Origin: Catenovulum maritimum
Lineage (GTDB): Bacteria; Pseudomonadota; Gammaproteobacteria; Enterobacterales; Alteromonadaceae
Length of the DNA: 64,000 bases
NCBI RefSeq assembly: GCF_001050375.1
Contig: NZ_KQ130488.1
Location: forward strand, 62,001 to 126,000
Reading direction: 5' to 3'
Shown: positions 8,712 through 19,463 of the stretch, one piece after another
Position numbering within the stretch: position 1 is the stretch's first letter
How the letters are laid out: the number at the start of each line of letters is the position of its first letter
The notes under the pieces: generated by a model
The model's database searches: none
Seen by the model: the letters and a program-made list of their open reading frames with translations, nothing else
What the model was told of the DNA's origin: nothing
Made by a program: the position numbers and the translations under genes

Positions 8712-11700
8712 TTAACCAAAATTTAGTGAAACATTGTCTTCGCCGACTATCTGACGCAGATCATACAGCAAACTATCCTCTGGTGTCACATACCATTGCA
8801 CACCAACTTTAATTTGTGCATATGCATTTTCACGTTCATAACCAAATATTAGAGGTGTAACCCCTTCTTTATATTGAGAAATTTTTTCAATTAAGCCATT
8901 TATTGCTGGTTCAGATAATTTATCTTGCGTGAGATCTAATTTAATTGAACTCAAATGTTTTTCACGCATTTGAACAATTTCACTCACTCCTCGTCCTGTT
9001 ATCATTAAGCCATCAGTAAAATCATCATGCATGACACCACCTGTCACGATAACAATTTTATCTTTCTGTAAAACTTCTTCGTATTCTTCATATAAGTCAG
9101 GGAAAAATCTGGCGTCTATTCTGCCACTTTTATCATCTAAAGTAACAATTGCCCAACGTCGTCCTTTTTTATTAACCATAGTTTTAACACCTATGATCAA
9201 TCCTGCTGTTGAAATCTCTTCATCTCTGCGAGTTGGTGATAATTCATTTATGCGCGAACGAGCATAATGTTTAAGCTCTTGCTGAAAACGATTTATTGGA
9301 TGCCCAGTTAAATATAATCCTAGTGTTTCTTTTTCGCCTTCAAGCCAAACTTCATCTGGCCATTTCGGTACTTTAACAAAAGCTTGTTCTACTTCTTCTG
9401 GCTCTGTTGTCAGTAAGCCAAATAAATCGTTTTGCCCGGCTTGCAAATCTTTAGCGTGTTGTTCGGCTGCACGCATAGCGTCGCTAAGTGTCGCATTTAG
9501 TGCCGCTCTGTGTGGGCCTAATGCATCTAACGCACCAGCTTGGATTAATTTTTCCATTACGCGTTTATTTATGCGTCTTAAATCGACTCGGGCACAAAAA
9601 TCAAATAGGTCTTTAAATTTTCCGCCTTCATTACGCGCCGCAATAATCGCTTCTATTGGACCTTCACCAACCCCCTTGACAGCGCCTATACCATAAACGA
9701 TTTCAAAATCATCGTTGACAGTAAACTTGTATTCCCCTTGGTTAACATCTGGCGGAATGATCTTGATTTTCATTCGCTCACATTCATCAACTAAGGTAAC
9801 CACTTTATCGGTATTATCCATATCAGCAGACATTACCGCCGCCATAAAGAAAGATGGATAATGCGTTTTCATCCAAAGGGTTTGGTACGATACAAGCGCA
9901 TATGCAGCTGAGTGAGATTTGTTAAAACCATAACCTGCAAACTTTTCAACTAAGTCAAAAATTTTCATGGCGAGTTCGCCATCTATTCCATTATTTTTAG
10001 CGCCCTCTTCAAAGCTAGCTCTTTGCTTTGCCATTTCTTCAGGTTTTTTCTTACCCATAGCTCGGCGCAGCATATCCGCGCCACCAAGGGTATAACCAGA
10101 CATGACCTGAGCAATTTGCATAACTTGCTCTTGATATAAAATAATGCCGTAGGTTGGATCAAGTATCTCTTTTAAACATTCATGCTGGTATTGTGCATCT
10201 GGGTATGAAATTTCTTCTCGCCCGCGTTTACGGTCAATAAAGTTATCTACCATGCCCGATTGTAGTGGGCCAGGGCGAAATAAAGCCACCAAAGCGATCA
10301 TGTCTTCAAAGCAATCCGGTTGAAGACGCTTAATCAGGTCTTTCATCCCTCTTGATTCTAATTGGAAAACCGCGGTAGTTTCATACCTTTGTAGTAAAGC
10401 AAAACTTTTTTTGTCGTCAGTTGGAATAGCCGTAATATCAATAATTGGCTTGCCGTCTCGAGCTAACCTCTCATTGGCCATATCCAAGGCCCATTGCATT
10501 ATAGTTAAGGTTCTCAGCCCTAAGAAATCGAACTTAACTAGGCCTGCAGTTTCTACATCATTTTTATCAAACTGTGTAACTGGCTGTTTACCTTCACTGT
10601 CACAGTAAAGCGGCGCAAAATCTGTAATGGTTGTAGGGGAAATAACAACACCACCGGCGTGCTTACCTGCATTCCGGGTTGTGCCTTCTAAAAAGCGCGC
10701 CATATCAATCAGCGATTGAACTTCTTCATCGGCATCATAAAGTTCTTGTAACCTTGGCTCAACATCGAAGGCTTTAGCCAATGTCATACCTGGCTCACCA
10801 GGGATAAGCTTAGAAATTCGATCAACAAAACCAAATGGATGGCCAAGTACTCGGCCAACATCGCGTACTACAGCTTTAGCCGCCATAGTACCAAAGGTAA
10901 TAATTTGTGATACTGCATCTCGTCCATACAGTTCAGCTGTATGGTCAATTACTTCGTCACGTCGATCCATACAAAAATCGACGTCAAAATCTGGCATGGA
11001 GACACGTTCAGGATTCAAGAAACGTTCGAAAAGCAAATCAAACTCAAGTGGATCTAAGTCGGTAATTTTTAATGCATAAGCAACCAGTGACCCGGCACCA
11101 GAACCACGTCCAGGTCCAACTGGGATATTGTTATCTTTACTCCATTGGATAAACTCCATAACGATCAAGAAGTAACCAGGGAACCCCATTTGGTTAATAC
11201 ATTGGAGTTCAATCGCTAGTCTATCGTCGTATTCAGGCCTTTTTTCAGCCCGAACTGCTTCATCTGGGAATAAAAACGCTAGTCTTTCTTCTAAACCTTC
11301 TTCAGAAACTTTAACTAAATAATCTTCATCTGATAGCCCGCCCGTAGGAAACTTAGGTAAGAAATACTCACCAAGGCGCATAGTCACATTACAGCGTTTA
11401 GCAATTTCGACCGAGTTAGCCAAGGCTTCAGGTATATCCGAGAAGAGCTCACACATTTCAGCTTCGGTGCGTAAATACTGCTGTTCAGAGAATCGCTTAG
11501 GCCGATTTTTATCTTCAATTGTATAGCCATCATGGATGGCACAGCGAATTTCATGTGCGTAGAAATCTTCTTTATTCAAGAATACTACTTCATTAGTTGC
11601 CACCACAGGTAAGTCGTTTTGACTTGCCCATTCAACAGCATGGTGCAAATAAGTTTCTTCGTCTTTTCGACCAGTTCTAATCAATTCGACAAAGTAATTA

Positions 11701-12191
11701 TTTGGAAAATGTTGCTGGTAAAATTCGGTAACTTGTTTGGCTTGGCCCATATTGCCTTTAATAAGGGTTTTGCCTAAATCACCATCTTTACCGCCAGAAA
11801 GTAAAATTAAGCCTTCGGCATGTTCAACCAACCACTCTTTGTCGATAACCGCTTTGTCTTGGATTGAACCTCTTAAATACCCTTTTGATATCAGCAAAGT
11901 TAAATTTTTATAGCCAGTATTGTTTGCGGCTAAAATAACCAAGCGAAATATTTCATCGCCAAACTCTTCACTTCTGACCCAAAAATCAGCACCAACAATT
12001 GGCTTAACTCCAGCTCCATTTGCTGCGCCATAAAAACGGACTAAGCCACACAAATTCATTTGATCTGTGATCGCAACCGCTGGCATATTGTATTCTGTGA
12101 TCTTGCTAATAATAGGCTTAGTCTTAGCTAAACCATCCACCATGGAAAAGTCAGAATGGAGTCGTAAATGGATAAATTTTGGATCAGACAT
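8712..12191 (-). CDS. dnaE: DNA polymerase III alpha subunit
   Basis: 1159 residues, the normal length of proteobacterial DnaE. An N-terminal PHP domain (H-L-R-L-H-S-D-F-S) is followed by the C-family polymerase core with the catalytic acidic motif P-D-F-D-V-D-F at about 399-405. Then come the fingers, the helix-hairpin-helix region and a C-terminal OB fold ([14 protein letters not shown] onwards). It is the replicative polymerase catalytic subunit. The start overlaps the end of rnhB by 8 bp, implying translational coupling; rnhB-dnaE adjacency is conserved in gammaproteobacteria. Confidence 0.98.
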   Translation of the reverse strand: MSDPKFIHLRLHSDFSMVDGLAKTKPIISKITEYNMPAVAITDQMNLCGLVRFYGAANGAGVKPIVGADFWVRSEEFGDEIFRLVILAANNTGYKNLTLLISKGYLRGSIQDKAVIDKEWLVEHAEGLILLSGGKDGDLGKTLIKGNMGQAKQVTEFYQQHFPNNYFVELIRTGRKDEETYLHHAVEWASQNDLPVVATNEVVFLNKEDFYAHEIRCAIHDGYTIEDKNRPKRFSEQQYLRTEAEMCELFSDIPEALANSVEIAKRCNVTMRLGEYFLPKFPTGGLSDEDYLVKVSEEGLEERLAFLFPDEAVRAEKRPEYDDRLAIELQCINQMGFPGYFLIVMEFIQWSKDNNIPVGPGRGSGAGSLVAYALKITDLDPLEFDLLFERFLNPERVSMPDFDVDFCMDRRDEVIDHTAELYGRDAVSQIITFGTMAAKAVVRDVGRVLGHPFGFVDRISKLIPGEPGMTLAKAFDVEPRLQELYDADEEVQSLIDMARFLEGTTRNAGKHAGGVVISPTTITDFAPLYCDSEGKQPVTQFDKNDVETAGLVKFDFLGLRTLTIMQWALDMANERLARDGKPIIDITAIPTDDKKSFALLQRYETTAVFQLESRGMKDLIKRLQPDCFEDMIALVALFRPGPLQSGMVDNFIDRKRGREEISYPDAQYQHECLKEILDPTYGIILYQEQVMQIAQVMSGYTLGGADMLRRAMGKKKPEEMAKQRASFEEGAKNNGIDGELAMKIFDLVEKFAGYGFNKSHSAAYALVSYQTLWMKTHYPSFFMAAVMSADMDNTDKVVTLVDECERMKIKIIPPDVNQGEYKFTVNDDFEIVYGIGAVKGVGEGPIEAIIAARNEGGKFKDLFDFCARVDLRRINKRVMEKLIQAGALDALGPHRAALNATLSDAMRAAEQHAKDLQAGQNDLFGLLTTEPEEVEQAFVKVPKWPDEVWLEGEKETLGLYLTGHPINRFQQELKHYARSRINELSPTRRDEEISTAGLIIGVKTMVNKKGRRWAIVTLDDKSGRIDARFFPDLYEEYEEVLQKDKIVIVTGGVMHDDFTDGLMITGRGVSEIVQMREKHLSSIKLDLTQDKLSEPAINGLIEKISQYKEGVTPLIFGYERENAYAQIKVGVQWYVTPEDSLLYDLRQIVGEDNVSLNFG

Positions 12192-12798
12192 TTTGATCTC
12201 TTTCTATTATTTTTTTTACCGGTTTAAATGATTTTCTATGTTCTGCAATAATGCCGTGTTCATCAATTTTGGCTAAGTGTAATGCAGTTGGATAGCCTTT
12301 ATGTTTTTCAAATTGATACTCAGGGTGCTTAACTGCTAACGCTTTCATCTCTCTGTCACGGTGCTCTTTGGCTAGAATAGAAGCCGCGCTAATCGCAGGA
12401 ATTAAATCATCACCTTTAATGATAGCTTCAGCAGGCATATCTAATTTAGGTAATTTATTACCGTCAACTAAAGCAAGCTCTGGCTTAATTTTTAATCCTT
12501 CAACTGCACGTTTCATTGCAAGTAAACTCGCTTGCAGTATGTTTATTTCGTCAATTTCTTCTGGGGTAGCTACAGCTACGTGCCATGCAAGGGCCTTTTG
12601 TTTAATTTCAGCTTCAAACGCAATTCGTTTTTTTTCACTTAGTTTTTTAGAATCTCTTAACCCTACTATCGGCTGGTTAGGATCTAAAATAACAGCTGCG
12701 GCAACCACGCAGCCAACCAGTGGGCCTCGCCCTACTTCGTCAACACCCGCGACAATTTGGCTTTGATTGACTTGATTAAAATCGAGTTCAGTTTGCAT
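12184..12798 (-). CDS. rnhB: Ribonuclease HII
   Basis: 204 residues with the RNase HII active-site pair D20-E21 in [10 protein letters not shown], a second acidic site in L-V-D-G-N, and the S-I-L-A-K-E-H-R-D segment. It removes RNA from RNA-DNA hybrids and single misincorporated ribonucleotides. Its start overlaps the 3' end of lpxB by 11 bp and its end overlaps the dnaE start, so it sits inside a tightly coupled lpxB-rnhB-dnaE run, as in E. coli. Confidence 0.97.
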   Translation of the reverse strand: MQTELDFNQVNQSQIVAGVDEVGRGPLVGCVVAAAVILDPNQPIVGLRDSKKLSEKKRIAFEAEIKQKALAWHVAVATPEEIDEINILQASLLAMKRAVEGLKIKPELALVDGNKLPKLDMPAEAIIKGDDLIPAISAASILAKEHRDREMKALAVKHPEYQFEKHKGYPTALHLAKIDEHGIIAEHRKSFKPVKKIIERDQNV

Positions 12799-13999
12799 GA
12801 ATCAGTTTACTTACCGCAAGTGCAGCTTGTTTGCCTGCATCTTGCCTTAAAATATGATGGATATTTAAAAACTCAGTATTTAATTGAGCTTGCTCAATGG
12901 ATAAAAACTTTTGTATTTGCGTTGCGATTGCTTCACCAGTGACTTGGTCTTGTAGCAACTCTGGAATAACAGCTTTATCTGCAATAATATTTGGTAAGCT
13001 AAAATACTTAACCTTAACCATTTGTTTAAAGATCCAATAAGACAAAGCTTTAAATTTATAGCAAGCAACCATAGGACGTTTAATTAAAGCAGCCTCTAAC
13101 GTTGCTGTACCTGAGGCTATCATAATGGCGTCACTAGCAGCCATTACCTCACGTGATTGATTGTCAATTATAATCAAGTCGACACTAGGTGCGTACTGAT
13201 TAAACGCCTGCTGAATTTGTACTTTGCGTTTATCATTTACACTCGCAGCAACAAAAATTAAGCGCTTATCTTGCTGGTATAAAATCTCACAAGCTTTAGC
13301 AAATTCGGGCGCTAAAAGCTCAACCTCACTGCTTCGACTACCTGGTAATACCGCAATGATTTTAGCTGATTCAGCTGACTCATTTCGATTTTGAGTTAAG
13401 TTTAACTGCGCACGCGCACTAGCTTGAGCAGACTCGAGTGGAATTTGATCTGCAAGCGTGTGACCAACAAATTGGCAAGGAACCTGGTATTTATCGTAAA
13501 AAGGTTTTTCAAATGGTAGTAAGGCTAAAACCAGATCGACCGCGGCTTTCACTTTAAAAACCCGTTTTTGACGCCAAGCCCATATAGAAGGCCCAACATA
13601 ATGAACCGTTTTAATCCCTGCTTGTTTCAAGTTTTTCTCTAGGGTTAAATTAAAATCTGGCGCATCAACCCCAATAAAAATATCTGGCGGATTCTTGATC
13701 CAGTGCTGGGTCAGTTGTTTTCTAATTTTAAGTAAACGTCTAAGTCTACCCAATACTTCAACCAACCCCATCACGGCTAGCTCTTCCATATCGAAAAGTT
13801 TAGTGACTTGATGCTCCATCATTAAAGGACCTGCAACGCCTTCAAATTCAAGCTGATATTGAGTTTCTGAGTTTGATTGATTGTATGAATCAAAAAGTGT
13901 TTTTAATTCAGAAATTAGATTAGATGCAAGTATGTCGCCAGATTTTTCACCGGCAACAATCGCAATTTTAATGATTCGATTATTCATATAACTAGCCAT
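12788..13999 (-). CDS. lpxB: Lipid-A-disaccharide synthase
   Basis: About 400 residues, GT19 family. The N-terminal G17-E-K-S-G-D22 motif and the central [11 protein letters not shown] and L-P-G-S-R-x-S-E-V signatures are present. LpxB joins UDP-2,3-diacylglucosamine to lipid X to form the tetra-acyl disaccharide of lipid A at the inner membrane. The exact start is uncertain: ATG at 13999 (M-A-S-Y) and ATG at 13987 (M-N-N-R) are both in frame, neither has a clear ribosome site, and an 11-bp tandem duplication occupies this junction with lpxA. Confidence 0.96.
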   Translation of the reverse strand: MASYMNNRIIKIAIVAGEKSGDILASNLISELKTLFDSYNQSNSETQYQLEFEGVAGPLMMEHQVTKLFDMEELAVMGLVEVLGRLRRLLKIRKQLTQHWIKNPPDIFIGVDAPDFNLTLEKNLKQAGIKTVHYVGPSIWAWRQKRVFKVKAAVDLVLALLPFEKPFYDKYQVPCQFVGHTLADQIPLESAQASARAQLNLTQNRNESAESAKIIAVLPGSRSSEVELLAPEFAKACEILYQQDKRLIFVAASVNDKRKVQIQQAFNQYAPSVDLIIIDNQSREVMAASDAIMIASGTATLEAALIKRPMVACYKFKALSYWIFKQMVKVKYFSLPNIIADKAVIPELLQDQVTGEAIATQIQKFLSIEQAQLNTEFLNIHHILRQDAGKQAALAVSKLIHAN

Positions 14000-14013
14000 A
14001 AACTAGCCATAAA
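13992..14013. repeat. Two tandem 11-bp units at the lpxA-lpxB junction
   Basis: CTAGCCATAAA occurs twice head to tail, with a third partial CTAG at 14014. Each copy carries an ATG on the minus strand, so the repeat places three candidate start codons in front of lpxB. The outermost leads to a stop after eight codons; the inner two are in frame. It looks like a slippage duplication. Confidence 0.8.
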
Positions 14014-14802
14014 CTAGCGGATAATGCCTCGAGTCGAAGCAGATAAGAAATCAATCAGGATTTGGATAGCCGGCTCATCTGCAGCAGCGATAGTCAATTC
14101 TTCTAACGCTTCAGCTGAAGTTAAACCACTACGGAATATCGTCTTGTATGCGCGTTTAATCGCCATGATACTGGCACTAGAGTATCCACGTCGTTTTAAA
14201 CCTTCAGAGTTAATGCCATGCGGTACAGCATTTTGCCCAGCAGCCATTACATAAGGTGGTACGTCTTTAACGACAACGGAGCCAACACCACAAAACGAAA
14301 AACTACCAATTTTACAAAACTGATGTACACCAGTAAAACCACCTAAAATAGCGTTATCACCAACATGTACATGGCCAGCAAGGGTCGCATTATTGGCCAA
14401 AATATTACCGTCTCCAACCATAACGTCGTGAGCAATATGCACATATGCCATCAATAAATTGTTACTACCAACTTGAGTAAGCCCTTTATCTTGGACAGTA
14501 CCTCTGTGGATAGTCACAGACTCACGGATCATATTATTATCGCCAATCACGAGTCGAGTCGGTTCACCAGCATATTTTTTATCTTGGCAAGCTTCACCAA
14601 TAGATGCAAATTGAAAAATATGATTATTTCGACCAATTTGTGTTGGTCCTTTAATCACGACATGCGAATTAATGATGCAGTCATCACCTATCTCAACATC
14701 ATTTCCAATAAAAGTCCAAGGACCAACCGTCACATTAGCGCCGATTTTAGCGCCGTCTTCTACGATTGCTGTGCTATGTATTGTTGCAGTTGCATCTATC
14801 AT
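14014..14802 (-). CDS. lpxA: UDP-GlcNAc acyltransferase
   Basis: 262 residues from the start chosen here (M-I-D-A-T-A-T-I-H), exactly the E. coli LpxA length. A longer frame would begin inside fabZ and add 13 residues with no family counterpart. The protein is a hexapeptide-repeat left-handed helix with the catalytic His at 125 (A-H125-D), the same number as in E. coli. It transfers R-3-hydroxyacyl from ACP to UDP-GlcNAc, the first step of lipid A synthesis. It lies 17 bp after fabZ in the lpxD-fabZ-lpxA-lpxB run. Confidence 0.96.
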   Translation of the reverse strand: MIDATATIHSTAIVEDGAKIGANVTVGPWTFIGNDVEIGDDCIINSHVVIKGPTQIGRNNHIFQFASIGEACQDKKYAGEPTRLVIGDNNMIRESVTIHRGTVQDKGLTQVGSNNLLMAYVHIAHDVMVGDGNILANNATLAGHVHVGDNAILGGFTGVHQFCKIGSFSFCGVGSVVVKDVPPYVMAAGQNAVPHGINSEGLKRRGYSSASIMAIKRAYKTIFRSGLTSAEALEELTIAAADEPAIQILIDFLSASTRGIIR

Positions 14803-14819
14803 GTGTTTATTCTTTTTAA

Positions 14820-15287
14820 TTACATTACACGACGTGCACAAGTAATTTCAGCTTCGCAGACAACTTTGCCATCTACTTTAGCTGTACAATCAAACTTCCA
14901 AATGCCACGACGTTCTTTAACAAATTTAGCATGTAAATGTAGTTGATCACCTGGTACAACAGGCTGCTTAAAGCGAACTTTATCAACACCTGCTAATAAA
15001 TATAATTCGTCTTTATCTGTACCTTCAGTATCTACCGCTTGCATAGATTTAAAACCTAGTACCCCCGTTGCTTGTGCTAATGCTTCAACAATCAAGACAC
15101 CTGGGAAAATTGGTTTGCCTGGGAAGTGACCAGTAAAAATCGGTTCATTAACTGTGATGTTTTTATATCCATGAAGATAATCAAGATCTTTATAATCAAG
15201 AACTCTATCAATTAATAAAAAAGGATATCTATGTGGTAATAAAGTGAATATTTCTTGAATATCTACTGAGTTTAATTCGTTACTCAA
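14820..15287 (-). CDS. fabZ: 3-hydroxyacyl-ACP dehydratase FabZ
   Basis: 155 residues, hot-dog fold. The catalytic His54 (G-H-F-P-G) and Glu68 (V-E-A-L-A-Q-A) are both present at the expected spacing. FabZ dehydrates 3-hydroxyacyl-ACP in fatty-acid elongation and competes with LpxA for the 3-hydroxyacyl-ACP pool, which explains its conserved place between lpxD and lpxA. An 85-bp gap separates it from lpxD, the only loose joint in this part of the operon. Confidence 0.97.
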   Translation of the reverse strand: MSNELNSVDIQEIFTLLPHRYPFLLIDRVLDYKDLDYLHGYKNITVNEPIFTGHFPGKPIFPGVLIVEALAQATGVLGFKSMQAVDTEGTDKDELYLLAGVDKVRFKQPVVPGDQLHLHAKFVKERRGIWKFDCTAKVDGKVVCEAEITCARRVM

Positions 15288-15372
15288 AGTCTTGTGTCCT
15301 AATTTCGATTTTTATTATATCTGGCTATTATATATTGCTATTGGTTGCGATGCGATGTTTAAAAAGATAAAA

Positions 15373-16401
15373 CTAAGTTAGACTTTTAAGCTGCTGCTCA
15401 AGTAATTTAACTTTTGCGTTTAAATCTTCTATTTTACGTAATCTGGCCGTATTTTTACGCCATTCTTTATTCGTAACCGCTGGCATACCAGATGAGTAAA
15501 CACCTGCGTCCTTAATAGACTGAGTTACCATACTGGTCCCAGTAAAGTGGACATCATCCGTAATTTCTATATGCCCATTAACTGCTACACAGCCAGCAAA
15601 AGTACAACGCTTACCAACTTTGGTACTACCTGCGATTGCAACATTCGCAGCAATTGCACTATTTTCATCAATTTCAACATTGTGAGCAAGATGAACCAAG
15701 TTGTCTATTTTAACGCCTTTACGGATAATGGTATCGTGCAATGCGCCGCGATCGATCGCTGTATTAGCACCTATTTCAACGCTATCTTCTAATACAACTT
15801 TACCAACTTGTGGAATTTTAACCCATTCACCTTTGTTATTCGCAAAGCCGAATCCATCAGAGCCAATAACTGCACCTGAATGAATTAAACATTCTGCGCC
15901 AACAACAACATTATGATAAATACTAACGTTTGGATTAACTTTTGTGCCTTCACCGATAAAAGCATTTTTGCCAATAAAACTATTGGCACCAACAAAAGCA
16001 CCTGCTGAAACAACCGCATTTTCTTCAATCACAGCAAATGCCGCTATATGTGCTTGTGGAGACACTTTAGCACTAGGGTGAATATCGGCTTTATCACTGA
16101 TACCTTGGGCAATGGCAGGTGTCGAATCAAGTAACTGGGCAACATATGCATACGTTAAATAAGGGTTAGCTGAAATTAGCTTATTACCCGCATAAAGCGC
16201 TGCATTATCTTGGCTAATGATAATCACTCCAGCTTGAGTCGTCTCTAAATTAGCTTGATATTTTTTATCCGTAAAAAAACTAATATCAGACGCTTGAGCA
16301 TCATCAATGCTGGATGTAGCCATAACAAGGTGACTTTCATCACCTTGAAATTCTACCGATAGTTTGTCTGCTAATTCAGCAAGCGTATATTGGATAGGCA
16401 T
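15373..16401 (-). CDS. lpxD: UDP-3-O-(3-hydroxyacyl)glucosamine N-acyltransferase
   Basis: 342 residues, matching E. coli LpxD (341). It has an N-terminal uridine-binding domain, then a long hexapeptide left-handed beta-helix containing H-L-A-H-N-V-E-I with the candidate catalytic His, and a C-terminal helix (L-R-K-I-E-D-L onward). It adds the second 3-hydroxyacyl chain to UDP-GlcN in lipid A synthesis. The start is 3 bp after the skp stop, implying coupling. Confidence 0.97.
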   Translation of the reverse strand: MPIQYTLAELADKLSVEFQGDESHLVMATSSIDDAQASDISFFTDKKYQANLETTQAGVIIISQDNAALYAGNKLISANPYLTYAYVAQLLDSTPAIAQGISDKADIHPSAKVSPQAHIAAFAVIEENAVVSAGAFVGANSFIGKNAFIGEGTKVNPNVSIYHNVVVGAECLIHSGAVIGSDGFGFANNKGEWVKIPQVGKVVLEDSVEIGANTAIDRGALHDTIIRKGVKIDNLVHLAHNVEIDENSAIAANVAIAGSTKVGKRCTFAGCVAVNGHIEITDDVHFTGTSMVTQSIKDAGVYSSGMPAVTNKEWRKNTARLRKIEDLNAKVKLLEQQLKSLT

Positions 16402-16404
16402 TAT

Positions 16405-16920
16405 TTATTTCTTGTTAATAGCTTCAAGTACTTTTTCAGAAACATCCGGTACATCAGAACCAACATATGCAACCGCTTCACGAGCAATAATTAAATCGTA
16501 TTTGCCATCTTTACCGAAAGTTTCGATAGCTTGGCCAATTTTAACTAATAACTTGTTACTTTCTTCGTTTTGACGTTGACGCATTTCACCGTCTAACTGT
16601 TTAGCTGTCTGTTGATATTCCATACCAAGTGATTGTAATTTTTTATTAATCTCTTGTTTTTCAGTTTCGCTTAATGTGGCTGCTTCTTTTTTCTGCTTTG
16701 CCATGTAGTAATCGAAATCTTGCTTCAATAAATTAACTTTATCAATTCTATCTTTAAATTCTGCTGCTAAATCTGCTTCAATCGAAGATGCTTGCGCTAA
16801 ATTTTGAAAAATAGCCGCTTTATTTACTAAGGCAATTTTATCAGCCGCATTAGCTTGTAATGCAAAAAGGCCAGAAGCTAATGTAAGTAATAATGCTGCA
16901 GCTTTATTATAAGTTTTCAT
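16405..16920 (-). CDS. skp: Periplasmic chaperone Skp/OmpH
   Basis: 171 residues with a cleavable signal peptide (positive N-terminus, hydrophobic core, A-N-A cleavage around residue 25). A long charged coiled-coil region then forms the tentacles of the trimeric chaperone. Skp holds unfolded outer-membrane proteins during transit to the Bam complex. It lies 28 bp after bamA and just before lpxD, the standard gammaproteobacterial order. Confidence 0.93.
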   Translation of the reverse strand: MKTYNKAAALLLTLASGLFALQANAADKIALVNKAAIFQNLAQASSIEADLAAEFKDRIDKVNLLKQDFDYYMAKQKKEAATLSETEKQEINKKLQSLGMEYQQTAKQLDGEMRQRQNEESNKLLVKIGQAIETFGKDGKYDLIIAREAVAYVGSDVPDVSEKVLEAINKK

Positions 16921-16948
16921 GTTAGTGTACCTCTTTATATATTTTTAA

Positions 16949-19441
16949 TTAGAACGTTTGACCAATGTTGAAACTGAAGAATTTTGTATCATCATCATCA
17001 AACTTTTTAAGTGGTTTTGCAAAACTAAATACGATTGGTCCCATAGGCGATATCCATTGTACCGACATACCTGCTGATGCTCTGAATCGACTTGGATCAG
17101 AATAGTCACCAAGTTGCGTAAATTGCTCATCAGCTAAGCCACTGTATTTAGATAAATCAAATTCTGTGTCCCAAACATTACCTGCATCAACAAATATACT
17201 TGGCCTTACCGAGCTTGAGTCTTCTTCAGTAAATGGGATTGGGAAGATTAATTCCAGCGTTCCAAGTAATTGAGCATTACCACCATTTGATATAGCAGCA
17301 TTGCCATTACGGGTATATTTTTGGATTTGGCCAAATTCGCCTGGTCTCACTTCAGTTTCACCTGTAATTGGATTAACTTGAGTAGCTGGCGTAGCATAAA
17401 ATAATTTTGGACCAACGACGTTATTCTCAAACCCACGCATGGTTGATTGGCCACCCGCTCTAAAGTATTCCCATACAGGTAATACATGATCATCGCCTAA
17501 GTCTGTTTCACCATAACCGTTTGCATAACCAAACTGAGCTCTAGTCATCACTACCCATCTATGGTTTCTTGTCAGTGGGTAATAACGTCTATCTTCTGCA
17601 GTAAATTTGAAAAACTGTGCGTCACTGCCTGGAATAGCAAGTTTAAAGTTAACATTTTGGCTCTTACCCGCACTTGGGAACAAACCTCTATTTAACGTTG
17701 AATACATCCAGCCAAGGTTCAATTCATAATTATCGAAAACCAATTGATTCGTTTTGCTATCAGCATCATTGTATATTGAATAGAAATTTCTCATTTGCTC
17801 AGATGGCGTAGAGATATTCGACATTTCGTTATGCAAATAACCAACACCATAACTGATACGGCTGGTCTCATCCAATGGGTAACCAACCGTGAGGCGTGAA
17901 GAAATTCGAATTAATTCATAATCTTCTGAATTTGAATAACGGCTACCATAATCAATTTCACTATAACTTACAGAGCCACCTAAACTAACACCGTCAATCG
18001 TAAAATATGGGTTGGTATAGCTTAAGCTCATTTGCTTTTGATATGAGTAGGTATTGATGCTAACGCCTAAGGTGTTACCTGTACCCAAGAAGTTCTCTTG
18101 TTGGACACCTAGCTGTAGGCTTAAACCGGTTAAATCGCCATAGCCGATACCCGCAGTGAAAGAGCCTGATGGGCGTTCTTTCACTGTAAAGACAACATCA
18201 ACTTGATCTTCTTCACCTGGTAGCTTAATGGTTTCAAAATCAACTTCTTCAATATAAGTTAAACGAGCCATTCTTGCTTTCGAAGCTTCAAGTGAACGAT
18301 TAGAAAGAGCTGTACCTTCAAATTGTCTTAGTTCACGTCTAAGCACTTCATCATCAGTAACTGAGTTACCAACAAATTCGATACGACGAACGTTAATTCT
18401 TTTACCTGGGGTGATATTTAAAGTTAATGAAACTTCTTTAGTTTCATCATCAATTTCAGGAATGGTTTTAACCTCAGGGTAGGCGTAACCAAATGCACCT
18501 AGGTAATTCGTGATTGTTTCTTCGGTATAAGTTACGGCAGCTGCGTTATAAAAGTCGCCGGCACGAAGCGGAACCATAGCTTTAATTGCACGTTCTCGGC
18601 CAACTAAATCACCGATAAAGTTGATATCTTTAAGCTTATATTTTTCGCCTTCTTTTACATTCAGCGTCACATAAACTTGTTCTTTATCAGGTGTGAGTGA
18701 AACCTGCGTTGAGTCGACACTAAAACGAACATAGCCTTGATCTTTATAAAAACTTTCTAATTTTTCGATATCACCAGAAAAAGTTTGTTTTTGATATCTA
18801 TCATTAGACAAAAATTTCCACCAAGGTAAATCATATTTAGATTCAAATAAGCTTAATAATTTCGCATCATCAAAAAGTTCATTGCCGACAATATTGATTT
18901 GCTTAACACTTGCAGCACTCCCTTCACTAAATTCAAAAGTCAGCTTAACCCTATTACGAGGTAAATGGCTAATTTTTGCCGTGACGTTAGCGTTGTATTT
19001 ACCAATGCTTTGGTAAAAATCTTCTAAGCCTTTTTCTAACTGAGTCAACGTCGTTTTGTCTAATGGCTCACCAATTTTGATATTTTGGTCTTCTAAATTA
19101 GAGGCTAACTGTTCTTCTTTAACATCTTTATTGCCATCAAATTCAATTTCGCTAATGGTCGGTCGCTCAGATACTTTGATAATGAGGACCTTACCTTCTC
19201 GATAGGCTTCTATGTTATCAAAGTGACCAGATGAATAGAGTGATTTGATTGTTTGAGTTAAACGAAAATCGTTTAATTTATCTCCAACCTGTAAAGGAAT
19301 ATAAGTCAACGTAGCGCCTAATGCGACACGTTGCAAACCATTAACTTGGATGTCTTCTATTTTAAATTCGTCAATCGCCAATGCTTGGCTAGAAAAGAAT
19401 AAAGTTAACGACAGTGCTATTACAGATCTTCTTATTGACAT
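16949..19441 (-). CDS. bamA: Outer-membrane assembly factor BamA
   Basis: 830 residues from the ATG chosen here; an in-frame TTG four codons earlier is possible but has no better ribosome site. The order is a signal peptide (cleavage near A-L-A), five POTRA domains over roughly the first 400 residues, and a 16-strand Omp85 barrel containing the conserved M-R-G-F loop-6 motif and ending in a terminal Phe. BamA inserts beta-barrel proteins, including receptors such as the one at 42.5 kb, into the outer membrane. It sits between rseP and skp, as in most relatives. Confidence 0.97.
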   Translation of the reverse strand: MSIRRSVIALSLTLFFSSQALAIDEFKIEDIQVNGLQRVALGATLTYIPLQVGDKLNDFRLTQTIKSLYSSGHFDNIEAYREGKVLIIKVSERPTISEIEFDGNKDVKEEQLASNLEDQNIKIGEPLDKTTLTQLEKGLEDFYQSIGKYNANVTAKISHLPRNRVKLTFEFSEGSAASVKQINIVGNELFDDAKLLSLFESKYDLPWWKFLSNDRYQKQTFSGDIEKLESFYKDQGYVRFSVDSTQVSLTPDKEQVYVTLNVKEGEKYKLKDINFIGDLVGRERAIKAMVPLRAGDFYNAAAVTYTEETITNYLGAFGYAYPEVKTIPEIDDETKEVSLTLNITPGKRINVRRIEFVGNSVTDDEVLRRELRQFEGTALSNRSLEASKARMARLTYIEEVDFETIKLPGEEDQVDVVFTVKERPSGSFTAGIGYGDLTGLSLQLGVQQENFLGTGNTLGVSINTYSYQKQMSLSYTNPYFTIDGVSLGGSVSYSEIDYGSRYSNSEDYELIRISSRLTVGYPLDETSRISYGVGYLHNEMSNISTPSEQMRNFYSIYNDADSKTNQLVFDNYELNLGWMYSTLNRGLFPSAGKSQNVNFKLAIPGSDAQFFKFTAEDRRYYPLTRNHRWVVMTRAQFGYANGYGETDLGDDHVLPVWEYFRAGGQSTMRGFENNVVGPKLFYATPATQVNPITGETEVRPGEFGQIQKYTRNGNAAISNGGNAQLLGTLELIFPIPFTEEDSSSVRPSIFVDAGNVWDTEFDLSKYSGLADEQFTQLGDYSDPSRFRASAGMSVQWISPMGPIVFSFAKPLKKFDDDDTKFFSFNIGQTF

Positions 19442-19463
19442 TCGAAATCTCAAACTTCTTTAT

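Noticed and set aside
12368-12766. 132-codon plus-strand frame opposite rnhB
   Set aside because: Low-complexity Ser/Ala-rich shadow of the rnhB coding frame with no ribosome site.
14473-14946. 157-codon plus-strand frame opposite lpxA and fabZ
   Set aside because: It crosses two essential genes in antisense and has no family-like pattern; a shadow frame.
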